Shown here piece after piece: positions 39,972 through 50,952 of a DNA stretch of 64,000 nt; within the stretch, counting starts at the first letter, position 1, and every line of letters starts with the position of its first letter. A model generated the notes under the pieces. The model saw nothing but the letters and a program-made list of their open reading frames with translations, was not told the origin of the DNA and did no database searches. The DNA comes from Arachis hypogaea (lineage: Eukaryota > Streptophyta > Magnoliopsida > Fabales > Fabaceae), in assembly GCF_003086295.3 (NCBI RefSeq), contig NC_092040.1, positions 61,173,559 through 61,237,558 on the forward strand, given 5' to 3'. A program made the translations under genes and the position numbers.

Positions 39972-40598
39972 TTAATTCTCTGCGTTTAGCATTGGCAGGT
40001 GACGCAGGTGTCTCCACGTCCCCTGGACAACGCCGCGGAACACCAATTTGCAGTTTGTTAGGGCACCGACCGCCTCAAGCCCACGAAATGTTTGTAAGCC
40101 CTTGTTCTTTGACTCGACGTCGTCGCGTAGCATCAGCATCATCGCCAATGTGTACCGGGCTGCCGAATGGCCCTGGGCTGTGACAACGTGCATGGTTTCC
40201 ATCCCCGCAAAATGACACCCGCCTAGGAAAAGGTCAGACACAGCAGACTAAAATAGAACTTCTAGGTGCCCACTCTGCCTGCATCGCGCTAAGAAGTTTC
40301 TTCCCGGCTGGTGCATGGGACTCACACTCCACCATCGTTGGTCCCAAATTGGAATATTGGCACATCGGTAAACGAAATCCTCCTCCCCTGCATTACGTGC
40401 AGCGGTGCACGACATCCTGAGACTGCACAAGTCCCTAACGGACTGTGCTGCGGTCCTTCCGGCAATTAAGGTCCAAACATCGTGGGGAAGGTTGGCCGGG
40501 CCTGTCGGACGATACATCTCCTCTCTTTGTATTGAGCGCCTGAGACGATAGATAAATGGTCGGTTATGTGTAAGTAGTGGATAACAGAAAGGCTCCAA
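39972..40598 (-). pseudogene. F-box protein (At1g67623-like), copy 2, premature TAG
   Basis: The minus-strand frame begins at 40598 or more likely at the second Met (near 40517), then reads the F-box block LPHDVWTLIAGRTAAQSVRD and LCSLRMSCTAARNAG, as in copies 1 and 3. After GHLEVLF a TAG (40248-40250) interrupts; the same frame continues with the Sel1-like part (SAARYTLAMMLMLRDD, then KGLQTFRGLEAVGALTNCKL) and ends early at 39972, lacking the Cys-rich end. Copy 3 reads an open GHLELMFREAL at this place. The stop is at a different position from that of copy 1, so the losses are independent. Confidence 0.7.
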
Positions 40599-41238
40599 GC
40601 AATTATCTCAATGGCTGTTGTTTACGGTGTCTTTATAGTCACCCGGTGTCGTGTGTGATGGTATCCCATCGGTTGTGTACCGTGCATCTACACCTACTCA
40701 GCTACAATCACGTCGTTTAGGGAGCGTGCCGGTTCAGTTTTCCGTCGGCTCTCACATGGCTTCCTTAGCAAACACGTCCCTTGTATTTATATTTTTTTTA
40801 TGTTGATTTTTTTAACTAACCGGTCAATAACTTCCTTTTTCAGTTCCTTTTTTTCCATTTCGTCGCTTGGGGATTCCCAGTTTTTTTTGCTCTTTATGTT
40901 TTGTTATATCAGAATTTAATGCTATTAATTAAGTTTAATATATTAATCATATTAATTGACATTGTTTAGACATTGTTCAAAAATTTTGTTGGTTAACTAT
41001 ACTCTTACTATATCTATATATAATAAGTATCGGTTTAACTAAAGAATATTTGTATATTAATAGACTAGATAATCGCTAGTTAAAATAAATCACTGACAAA
41101 TATTTACATAATGGATATATAAAAAATAAAGCATTGATTACACGATATTTCAAATTTTCAATACTAAACCTAATATTATACGTCCATACTAAACCAAAAT
41201 ATTATATGTCAAGACTAAACCTAATATGCATAACAATC
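40599..41238. other. Intergenic between F-box copies
   Basis: AT-rich promoter-side DNA of copy 2 and downstream DNA of copy 3. Near 41160-41225 the words CTAAACC and AATATTATA repeat a few times. No gene. Confidence 0.6.
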
Positions 41239-41961
41239 CTAAACCCTAGCTATGTCTACTAATCGTTCCACCTCGTTATTGGCGCGACGGCGAATGCGCC
41301 GGATATGGTCGGCGCCTCCGACACCGTGGACGGAGCCCCGCTCTGCCACCCTTCGGCGGTAGTCATAGAGAAGACCCATGTGGCCCCGGGTCAAGCATCT
41401 ACTCGAGTCACAGACTGTATGTTCTTCTACCTTTTCTGGCATTTGGACTTCATCCGGCCAAGAAATTGTGAGGATTGCGAAGCAACTCGAGTAACATGCG
41501 GAGAGTAAGTTACCCGCTTCGAGCGTGTGAAATATTTCCAAACCTTCTTTTTTGGCATTGCTGTCGTCCCTTCGAATGAACAACTCCATTGAACGTGCGT
41601 ACTTGGCAGCGTCCAACCCATTTCTTGCTACATTCTGCAGCATTTCCCATCCGATGGGGTTGTTACGTCGTATGTAGAGCTCCCGCAGCGCCTCCCGAAA
41701 CATAAGTTCCAGGTGACCAACCTCAATGCACCTCTCGAAAAATCTTCGCCCAACAGGATCCCATAGCCACAACCAATTCATGTCATGCGGGGGTGGTATG
41801 GAAACCATCATGAGCACAGTATCCTCGTCGCCTATATCGCGCGCAACGTAACACGTCATACGAAACCGGCACAGATCCTCAATCGATGTCGTCGCGACTT
41901 TAATGGCTATGGCTGACCAAACGTCGTGAGGTAGTTCGAAGGCAGTAGAGAAATGCTCCAT
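41239..41961 (-). CDS. F-box protein (At1g67623-like), copy 3, intact
   Basis: 240 codons without interruption. F-box-like block ELPHDVWSAIAIKVATTSIE then DLCRFRMTCYVARDIG at residues 9-45, a linker with DMNWLWLWDPVGRRFFERC, a Sel1-like half (DAAKYARSMELFIRRDD, GLEIFHTLEAGNLLSAC) and a basic end. The Cys-rich end of the family is partly kept (CDSSRCLTRGHM), but the usual second Cys pair is not seen, and the tail is Arg-rich instead, so the C-terminus may have been altered by a frameshift. The family is expected to bind SKP1 and act in SCF ubiquitin ligases; the target is unknown. This is the best candidate for a working gene in the island. Confidence 0.75.
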   Translation of the reverse strand: MEHFSTAFELPHDVWSAIAIKVATTSIEDLCRFRMTCYVARDIGDEDTVLMMVSIPPPHDMNWLWLWDPVGRRFFERCIEVGHLELMFREALRELYIRRNNPIGWEMLQNVARNGLDAAKYARSMELFIRRDDSNAKKEGLEIFHTLEAGNLLSACYSSCFAILTISWPDEVQMPEKVEEHTVCDSSRCLTRGHMGLLYDYRRRVAERGSVHGVGGADHIRRIRRRANNEVERLVDIARV

Positions 41962-42569
41962 TGTAATTTTTCGTTGGACGAGAGCCTGGCAGTGTATATG
42001 CTTAGGACGGTGTTATCCATTGACCAGTGATGTTGAGAATAGGAATGCCAGTATATTTATGGTTTAGAGTTGCCCTTTGGAGTCTAGTTCCCTCGCACTT
42101 AACCGACGCATCTTATCGTTGGCGAAATCCATTTGCATTTTTTTAAAAAAAGGCTTCTATGAACTTGCCTTGTAAATAGACATAACATTATTAATTGAGG
42201 GCATTTATTAGAATTGTCGTTACGCGCTGGTGCGTATTTAGTCGATGGCTAGGAGCGTTAAAATTAAATCTAACTAAAATATATTTTAACTAATCATCAT
42301 CGCATTCATATGTATATATATAATTAAGGAAAATCATTCCTGGAAATTGCAACAGGCGTCCATGCACGAAAGACGAAACATGAAAGAAAAGGCCGTAAAC
42401 ACACAAAGTCTTAATTTGCGAGTAAGAGAAACTTGAATCGCCACACATGCTCACAGTGTACTCAAATATAAAACTAAAGAAGAAAGCAACCTAATACTAA
42501 CTTGGGCATGGGGGCATAAGTGTCACAGCTGGTTGAACCATGTATCCAACACAGTACCAGGCGGTCGAC
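41962..42569. other. Intergenic, no gene recognised
   Basis: Upstream of F-box copy 3 and downstream of the Ulp1-like gene. AT-rich; nothing recognised. Confidence 0.6.
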
Positions 42570-44042
42570 TTAGGTGTTCTTCTTTGTTTTCATCCTCCAC
42601 CACTCTGCCTTGCTCAATACACGGTCCCGGAGTTTGTTGAATGGTGTGCTGGTCAGGTTCACCGCAGTTGTTGCCCTGATCTCGTTCTCCCTTAACTGCA
42701 AAACGGTAAACGATCGGGTTTATTGTGCCCCTATAATATAATAGCCGTAATCTACCTTTTTTATTTGAGCGTACTTACTATCCCGTCCATGACCGGGTTG
42801 AATTTGTCTCCCATGTTGAGCCACTCGATGACCCATATCCCTGAGTTCATGCTGAATGTTGATCCGACGAATAGACAGTAACCGTCAGTACGTATTATGG
42901 ATAACCCGTGAAAAGCATCATTGTGATACATGCATGTTTTACTTGGTGATAACGTACCTCTGCCCACAATTTGGTATCCCTATGGGGCTCCTTATCGGGA
43001 AATCTCCGAAGTTGCTTGGTAAGGTCATTAAGTGCTTCTCGTAAACTGCCTGTGTCACGTTGTACAAGACCCTTGCCTACACGAACCACGAAACATAAGT
43101 TAGAACGCTTTTATGCACGCTGTGTTGCATGCTATGCGAAATTAAAAGTAAATACTACAACCAAAATTGTTGCATGGTATGCCAAATTAAAGTAAAGACT
43201 ACAATCAAAGTTGTAGGTAACCATTTTCCGGATCCGGTCTTCCCGGTGAGGCGTCTCAAACTGGTTCGGCGATGAATCAAGGTTGTAAATTGTCCGGTCT
43301 TTGAAAGACACGAGCATAAAAAACCAGTGGCCCAGCGCGTCCTGCATGGGGACATAAATCTGCACAAAATAAACACGTTTAGGTAATCCACTAAAGACAC
43401 TTGTTCGTGGTTTAGATTTCGATTAACAAATAGTTCTCCGTCAACAGACAAGTTGAAGGAATCTGGATGGCCTCATCCAATTCTCCATGTAATGGTTGAG
43501 CATTAGCTCTGTCATCTCCCCGTTCAATATATAATCCTACACAGACAACGTTGACAAATTAAATAAGTTGTGTTCTATAAATATCAGAGCGATGACGACT
43601 GTCAAGGAGCGTTAACGGTGCAATGATTCATTTCGAGTACCAACACCAGATGAGGGCTAAGTTACCGAGACAGTCAGCGGAAGGCACCAGTACGCAGGCA
43701 ACGTGGCAAGGATCTCAGCACCGGTCATAGTCATGGCAACCATATGGATGATCTGGTAACGAAGAACAGCAAAAAAAAAATCCCGATGATGTCTCGCGAT
43801 ACGTCATTTCCCGGTAGTAAGCTGTGTAAATCAACCCTGTCTGCGGACTTGGCTCCAATATGGACAAGTTCCTTGCTACAGTGAGAGGAAATTGTTAAGG
43901 CGTTAAGTTAACCGCGATAAGCGGGTTTAAACACAAAGAAGCTCGAGTTTTACCATGGATCAAGGTTTCCGTCGAACATGTACGCAAATAAGGCCGACTG
44001 TCGGTTGTTAAAGTCCATGGCAGGAGTGATCTTAAACCTCAT
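42570..44042 (-). pseudogene. Ulp1-like (peptidase C48) gene, C-terminal exons; cut by element F
   Basis: Several exons can be read on the minus strand: MRFKITPAMDFNNRQSALFA and on to a GT donor (43954-44042); an exon with AEILATLPAYWCLPLTVS (43666-43752); the catalytic exon IYVPMQDALGHWFFMLVSFK with LDSSPNQFE (about 43210-43360); an exon with LRRFPDKEPHRDTKLWAE; an exon with MNSGIWVIEWLNMGDKF (from 42779 up); and the last exon ENEIRATTAVNLTSTPFNKL (42570-42695, after a CAG acceptor). Ulp1 proteases use His, Asp and Cys; the HW and LDS motifs are present, but the DCG motif reads NSG (42838-42846). The N-terminal exons are missing beyond the LTR at 44078. One middle exon cannot be kept in frame. 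Confidence 0.65.
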
Positions 44043-44077
44043 CTACGACACATGTTTGTCAAAGGTCAGTCGGTAGT

Positions 44078-44798
44078 TGATGAGCGGATATTTTATACGC
44101 TTTTTGGGGATAATTTCTTGTAGATTTTAGCATGTTTTAATTAGTTTTTAATAGAATTTTATTAGTTTTTAAGCAAAAATCATATTTCTGGATTTTACTA
44201 TGAGTTTGTGTATTTTTCTGTGATTTCAGGTATTTTCTGGCTGAAATTGAGGGAGTTGAGCAAAAATCTGATTTAGGCTGAAAAAGGACTGCTGATGTTG
44301 TTGGATTCTTACCTCCCTGCACTCGGAATAGATTTTTTGGAGCTACAACAGTCCAATTGGCTCGCTCTTATATGTGTTGGAAAGTAGACATCCAAGACTT
44401 TCCAGAAATATATAATAGTCCATACTTTGCGCGAAGATAGATGACGTAAACTGGCGTTCAACGCCAGTTCCATGTTGCAGTCTGGCGTTCAGCGCCAGAA
44501 ACAGGTTACAAGTTGGAGTTTAACGCCAGAAACAGGTTACAACCTGACGTTCAACTCCAGAAACAGCCCAGGCATGTGAGAAGCTTAAGTCTCAGCCCCA
44601 GCACTTACCCAGTGAGCCCCAGAAGTTGATTTCTGCACCAATTATCTTAGTTTACTCATTTTCTGTAAACCTAGGTTACTAGTTTAGTATTTAAACAACT
44701 TTTAGAGACGTATTTTGTATCTCATGACATTTTTAGATCTGAAATTTGTACCTTTTGGCAGCATGAGTCTCTAAACTCCATTGTTGGGGGTGAGGAGC
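44078..44798 (+). repeat. 5' LTR of element F, first piece
   Basis: Starts TGATGAGCGGATATTTTATA; palindrome cluster with TGGCGTTCAACGCCAG units at 44449-44565. Interrupted by the solo LTR after GGAGC. Confidence 0.9.
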
Positions 44799-45065
44799 TG
44801 ATGCCAGGGCATTTTGGCCAGTTTCACTGACCTTTTCTTCACTGTTTTTAAGGTAGTTTCATGCATTTTCTTAGGAAATAAGCTAGTTTTGGGTAGAATT
44901 TCACTTACTTCTTGATTCAAGTATACATTGTGCACTTTACATGATTTCATGAGGATTTTGCATGAATTATATGATAAATTGGATGATGCATGATCCCATG
45001 ATTAAGAGCAAGACTTTGATGCACTCTGTTTGTTTGATTTCAGGCAAAAAGAAGTAGAGAAGAGC

Positions 45066-45630
45066 CACGTTAGTGGCTATGTTAGTTACACTAACGTGGA
45101 AGGAAGGAAAGTTGGAACGTTAGTGGTATTAACTTTGAAGAAAGGAAATGGAGCCAACGTTAGTGACACTTAACATTATCACTAACGTTGGACCAAGCTC
45201 ATAAGTGGCCACGTTAGAGTCCACGTTAGCTTAGTTAACGTGGCCTCTAACGTTAAAAGGGGGAAGGAAGCCAACGTTAGTGACATTCAACATTGTCACT
45301 AATGTTGGCCTAAGTGCAAAATGCAACGTTAACTCCCACGTTAACTTGGTTAACGTAGGAGATAACGTAAGAGGCAAGGGTGGTCGACAACGTTAGTGAC
45401 ACCCAACATTGTCACTAACGTTGAAAGCAACCACACAACCCCCAAGGAAGCCACGTTAACTTCCACGTTAACTTAGTTAACGTGGAAGCTAACGTGGATG
45501 AAAGAAGGTGATGGCCAACGTTAGTGACACTCAACATTGTCACTAACGTTGGAAGGAGCCACACAAGCCACAATGAGCCACGTTAACTCCCACGTTAACT
45601 CAGTTAACGTGGAAGTTAACATGGGCAAAA
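45066..45630 (+). repeat. Cluster of long ACGTTA palindromes in the solo LTR
   Basis: Alternating units of two types: CCAACGTTAGTGACA...TGTCACTAACGTTGG (for example 45515-45552, perfect 15-bp arms) and CCACGTTAACTTAGTTAACG. At least five pairs in 565 bp. Confidence 0.9.
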
Positions 45631-46469
45631 GTCCCACCTGGCAGCCTGACCATGCCTTCTTCAAACATGCATAACTTGAGCCACAAAGCTCCAAATGAGG
45701 TGATTCCAGTAGCATTGGAAAGTAGGATTCCAAAGCTTTCCAAGCATATATGGCACTACATGGTTGACACTAAAATTTGAGGGAGAAAACCTGCCCCAAA
45801 AGTGCAATGATGAACATGGTATCAACCTGATTTAAGGCCAACTGACCTCTTCACCTTCTAAGAAGTATAACTCGAGTTGTAGAGCTCCAAATGATGCGCT
45901 TCCAAATACATTGGAAAGTAGACATCCAGGGCTTTCCAACAATATATAATAGTATGGGATGGACACTAAGTTTGAGCTTCAAAAACGGGAAATCTCTGGC
46001 GTTATTGAGACTCAACATTTTCATTAACGTTGGCGACCATGCCAGCGACTATGTCCACTTCAAAGGAGCATAACTTGAGCTACAGAGGTTCAATTGAGGT
46101 GATTTTAGTTGCGTTAGAAAGCTGACATTCAGAGCTTTCCAACGATATATAATGCTCTATAGTGGGCATGAAATTGGAGCACAAACAAGAGGCATCTTTT
46201 AAGCCCCAAAAACACCAACTGGGCAGCAAGTGCAACGTTAGCCACAATAACTTTAGCACTAACGCCACACTTAGCGTTAGTGTGGCTAACTTTAGCACTA
46301 ACTTTAGCACCTGGACCTCAACTTGACTCACTTCTCTCTCAAGTCCACTTCAAAGCCCAAGCAAGCAAGCCCACAATTGTCAACCAATCAAGACTACAAG
46401 AAGCATCTAGAATAGGAATTTTCATTTAATTGTAATTTGCTTTTAATTTTATTTTGTAATTGAGGAGAG

Positions 46470-46478
46470 CCTATATAA
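46470..46478 (+). promoter_or_regulatory. TATA box of the solo LTR
   Basis: CTATATAAAGG about 1.67 kb into the LTR, a good plant core-promoter word. Confidence 0.5.
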
Positions 46479-47391
46479 AGGCCTTAGTCTTTACATTGAA
46501 AGCATTCTGGAATGGGGGATTGACGAGGGGTCTTCGGACTTTCCCCCCTTCACACACCATCTTTGATTTTGATTTCTAGAGCTATGAACAACTAAACCCC
46601 TTTCATTGGGTTAGGGAGCTCTGTTGTAATTTGATGGATCAACACTATTTTTTTTCTTCTTCTTCTATCTTTCCTTTTGATTTTACTTGAAAGCTTTCGA
46701 TCTTCATCCAATTGGATAGTGATCTTGGAAAAGAAGCTATTCAAACATGGATCTCTTCGGATCCTTGAAAGAGGAATGAAGAGATTAGCTAGAAATGCTT
46801 TCTCATGCTGGACCAAATTGAGTGTGGATGGGTATGTGGCTATAACCCTCTAAGCATTTGATTTGGGAAGTGCATGTGGTATAATCAGTGACCACACTTC
46901 ATCTCTTCTCATGAGCAATTGACCAAGGAATTGGCTATTGATCAAGATTTGAGAGATTGAATTGCAAGAAATTCTGATTCAATCACTTAAGATTGCCAAG
47001 GAGATCAATGAGTGCATTGATTGAGGAAGAGATGAAAATGAAATTGATCCAGAGAATGCAACATCTCCTAAGCCCAATGAACTCCCCATTTCTGATCTTA
47101 CCCATTCTCTTTATTTTCTGCAATTTACTTTTATGAGCAATTTCCCCATTCCCATTTACAATTCTGCCATTTACTTTCAGTCATTTACTTTCTTGCCATT
47201 TTAATTTCTGCAATTATCAACTCTATTCATGGATTCGCTCAACTAGATCATTCCTCTAATTAAAGTTGCTTGATCAATCAATCCCTGTGGGATTCGACCT
47301 CACTCTATTGTGAGTTTTTACTTGACGACAAATTCGGTACACTTGCCGAATGGGAATTTGTTGAGAGACAAGTTTTCCCCCGATCAGGAGC

Positions 47392-47787
47392 TCTGCAGCG
47401 TCTCGATGAATTAATGCAATTATTTCTGTTTTTCCATTCAAACATGCGTGTTCCTATCTAAGATGTTCATTCGCGCTTAACTATGGAGAAGTTGGTAATC
47501 CATGACACTCATCACCTTCCTTAATCTATGAACATGTGTCTGACAACCACCTCTGTTCTACATCAGATTGAATGAGTATCTCTTAGATTCCTTAATCAGA
47601 ATCTTCGTGGTATAAGCTAGAATTGATGGCGGCATTAATGAGAATCCGGAAAGTATAAACCTTGTATGTGGTATTCCGAGTAGGATTCTGGGATTGAATG
47701 ACTGTGACAAGCTTCAAACTCGTGAGTGTTGGGCGTGATGACAAACACAAAAGAATCAATGGATTCTATTCCGACATGATCAAGAAC
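47392..47787 (+). repeat. 5' LTR of element F, second piece
   Basis: Continues the LTR after the solo LTR and ends with AGAAC, the target duplication of element E (47783-47787). Confidence 0.88.
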
Positions 47788-49519
47788 TGATGAGCGGATA
47801 ATTTATACGCTTTTTGGCATTGTTTTTAGATAGTTTTTAGTAAGTTTGAGCTACTTTTAGGGATGTTTTCATTAGTTTTTATGTTAAATTCACATTTCTG
47901 GACTTTACTATGAGTTTGTGTGTTTTTCTGTGATTTCAGGTAAATTCTGACTGAAATTGAGGGACTTGAGCAAAACTCTGAAGAAGGCTGACAAAAAGAC
48001 TGCTGATGCTGTTGGAATCTGACCTCCCTGCACTCGAAATGGATTTTCTGGAGCTACAAAACTCCAATTGGCGCGCTCTCAACGGCGTTGAAAACTAGAC
48101 ATCCAGGGCTTTCCAGAAATATATAATAGTCCATACTTTATTCGGAGATTGACGATGTAACTTGGCGTTGAACGCCAAGTACATGCTGTTGTCTGGAGTT
48201 AAACGCCAGAAAAACGTCATGATCCGGAGTTGAACGCCCAAAACACGTCATAACTCGGAGTTCAACTCCAAGAGAAGCCTCAGCTCGTGGATTGATCAAG
48301 CTCAGCCCAAACATACACCAAGTGGGCCCCGGAAGTGGATTTATGCATCAATTACTTACTCATGTAAACCCTAGGAGCTAGTTTATTATAAATAGAACTT
48401 TTTACTATCATATTATCATCCTGGATTGTATTTTGAATCATGTGATCACGTTATGGGGGCTGGCCATTTGGCCATGCCTGAACCTCTTTCACTTATGTAT
48501 TTTCAACGGTGGAGTTTCTGCACACCATAGATTAAGGGTGTGGAGCTCTGCTGTACCTCAAGTATTAATGCAATTCTATTTTCTTTTATTCAAATCTCTC
48601 TTATTCTTATTCCAAGATATTCATTCGTTCCCAAGAACAAGATGAATGTGATGATTAAGTAACCCTCATTATCATTCTCACTTATGAACGCACGTGATTG
48701 ACAACCACTTCCGTTCTACATGCAACAGAGCTTGAATGTGTATCTCTTAGATTCCCCAACAGAATCTTCGTGGTATAAGCTAGATAGATGGCGGCATTTA
48801 TGAGGATCCGGAAAGTCTCACCTTGTCTGTGGTATTCCGAGTAGGATTCCAGTAATGAATGACTGTGACGTGCTTCAAACTTGCAAGTGCTGGGCGTTAG
48901 TGACAGACGCAAAAGAATCAAGGGATTCTATTCCAGTAGGCGCAGGAACCAACCAGTGATTAGCCGTGCTGTGACAGAGCGCGTGAGCGTAGTTTTCACT
49001 GCGAGGATGGGATGTAGCCATCAACCATGGGTGATGCCTCCAGACGATTAGCCATGCGAGTGACAGCCGCAGAGGATCATTTTCCCGAGAGGATTGAAAG
49101 TAGCCACCGCTGATGGTGAACCCCTATACACAGCTTGCCATGGAAAGGAGTAAGAAGGATTGAGTTGAAGCAGGAGAATAGCAGGCGTCCTTGAGCATAC
49201 AGTATCTCCATTCGCTTATCTGAAATTCCCACCAATGAATCTGCATAAGTACTCTATCCCTTTTATTTTCTATTTTCTTATTTCTATTCTCAAAACCCCA
49301 TAAACCAATTTTAATCTGCCTAACTGAGATTTACAAGGTGACCATAGCTTGCTTCATACCAACAATCTCTGTGGGATCGACCCTTACTCACATAAGGTTT
49401 ATTACTTGGACGACCCAGTACACTTGCTGGTTAGTTGAACGGAGTTATGAATTCAACTGGTGCCACAATAATAATTTCATACAAGTACAAAAGAATATGG
49501 ATCACAATTTCATCCACCA
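47788..49519 (+). repeat. 5' LTR of element E (1732 bp)
   Basis: TGATGAGCGG...CCACCA, palindromes at 48163-48274, TATAAATAG at 48387-48395. It has one copy of the 49-bp unit that is doubled in the 3' LTR. Confidence 0.95.
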
Positions 49520-49525
49520 AGTTTT

Positions 49526-49543
49526 TGGCGCCGTTGCCGGGGA
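49526..49543 (+). promoter_or_regulatory. Primer-binding site of element E (tRNA-Asp type)
   Basis: TGGCGCCGTTGCCGGGGA, exact complement of the tRNA-Asp 3' end. Confidence 0.9.
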
Positions 49544-50952
49544 TTGTTCGAGTATGGACAACTGACGGTTCATCTTGTTGCTCAGATTAGGTAATTTTCT
49601 TTTCAAAAATCTTTTTCAAAATTTTTCTTTTATTTTTTGTTTTTCTAAACTTTATTTTCGAAAAAAATCAATAAAAATACAAAAAAATCATAAAATCATA
49701 AAAATCAAAAATATTTTGTGTTTCTTGTTTGAGTCTTATGTTAATTTTTAAGTTTGGTGTCAATTGCATGCTTTAAAAATTTTTTCTTGCATTTTTCGAA
49801 AATCTCATGCATTCATGGTGTTCTTCATGATCTTCAAGTTGTTCTTGACAAGTCTTCTTGTTTGATCTTGATGATTTCTTGTTTTGTGTCTTTTCTTGTT
49901 TTTCATGTGCATCTTTGCATTCATATTTTTCATGCATTAAAGATTTCTAAGTTTGGTGTCTTGCATGTTTTCTTTGCATCAAAAATTTTTCAAAATTATG
50001 TTCTTGATGTTCATCATGATCTTCAAAGTGTTCTTGGTGTTCATCTTGACATTCATAGCATTCTTGCATGCATTCATTGTTTTGATCTAAAAATTTCATG
50101 CATTGAGTATTTTTGTTGTTTTTCTCTCTCATAATTAAAAAATTCAAAAATCAAAAAAAATATCTTTCCCTTATTTTCCTTCAAATTTTCGAAATTTTGG
50201 GTTGACTTGGTCAAAAAATTTTTAAAATTAGTTATTTCTTACAAGTCAAGTCAAAATTTCAATTTTAAAAATCTTATCTTTTCAAAATCTTTTTCAAAAA
50301 TCATATCTTTTTCATTTTTTTTATAATTTTCGAAAATTTCAAAAATATTTTTCAAAATATTTTCAAAATCTTTTTCTTATCTTGATATCATATTTTTGAA
50401 AATTAAGCTGACAATTAATGTGATTGGTTCAAAAATTTGAAGTTTGTTACTTTCTTGTTAAGAAAGGTTCAATCTTTGAATTCTAGAATCTTATCTTGTA
50501 GTTTCTTGTTAGTTAAGTAATTTTTAAAATTAAATCTTTTTCAAATATCTTTTTCAAATATATCTTTTTATCTTTTATCTTATCTTTTTCAAAAATTTTA
50601 TCTTTTTCAAAATTTGATTTCAAAATATCTTATCTAACTTCTTATCTTCTCATCTTTTTAAATTTTGATTTCAAATCTTTTTCAATCAACTAACTAACTT
50701 TTTGTTTGTTTCTTATCCTTTTCAAAACCACCTAACTACTTTTCCCTCTCTAATTTTTCGAAATTCTCCCTCTCTTTTCTTCTTCTATTTAATTATTTAA
50801 TTACTAACACTTCTCTTCATCTCTCTTCATCCAAAAATCCGAATCCATCTTTCTTCTTTCTTATACCCCTTTCTTCTTCTACTAACATAAAGGAATCTCT
50901 ATACTGTGGCATAAGGGATTCCTCTTTCTTTTCTTGTTTTCTTCTCTTTCAT
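49544..50952 (+). other. Leader of element E
   Basis: AT-rich, non-coding; aligns with the leader of B. TAAGTTTGGTGT at about 49749 and 49949; pre-gag hairpin at 50892-50922 with weakened pairing. Confidence 0.8.

Larger units (their letters stand above)
44799..47386 (+). mobile_element. Solo LTR (2588 bp) of a different family
   Basis: Begins TGATGCCAGG, ends CCCGATCA and is flanked by GGAGC at 44794-44798 and 47387-47391; the host LTR continues correctly on both sides. No internal region is present, so it is the product of LTR-LTR recombination. Contents: long ACGTTA-type palindromes (45066-45630), a TATA box near 46470 followed by a pyrimidine-rich leader, and the tail phrase GTGGGATTCGACCTCACTC, similar to the U5 of the other families. 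Strand is assigned from the TATA box and the tail. Confidence 0.93.
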
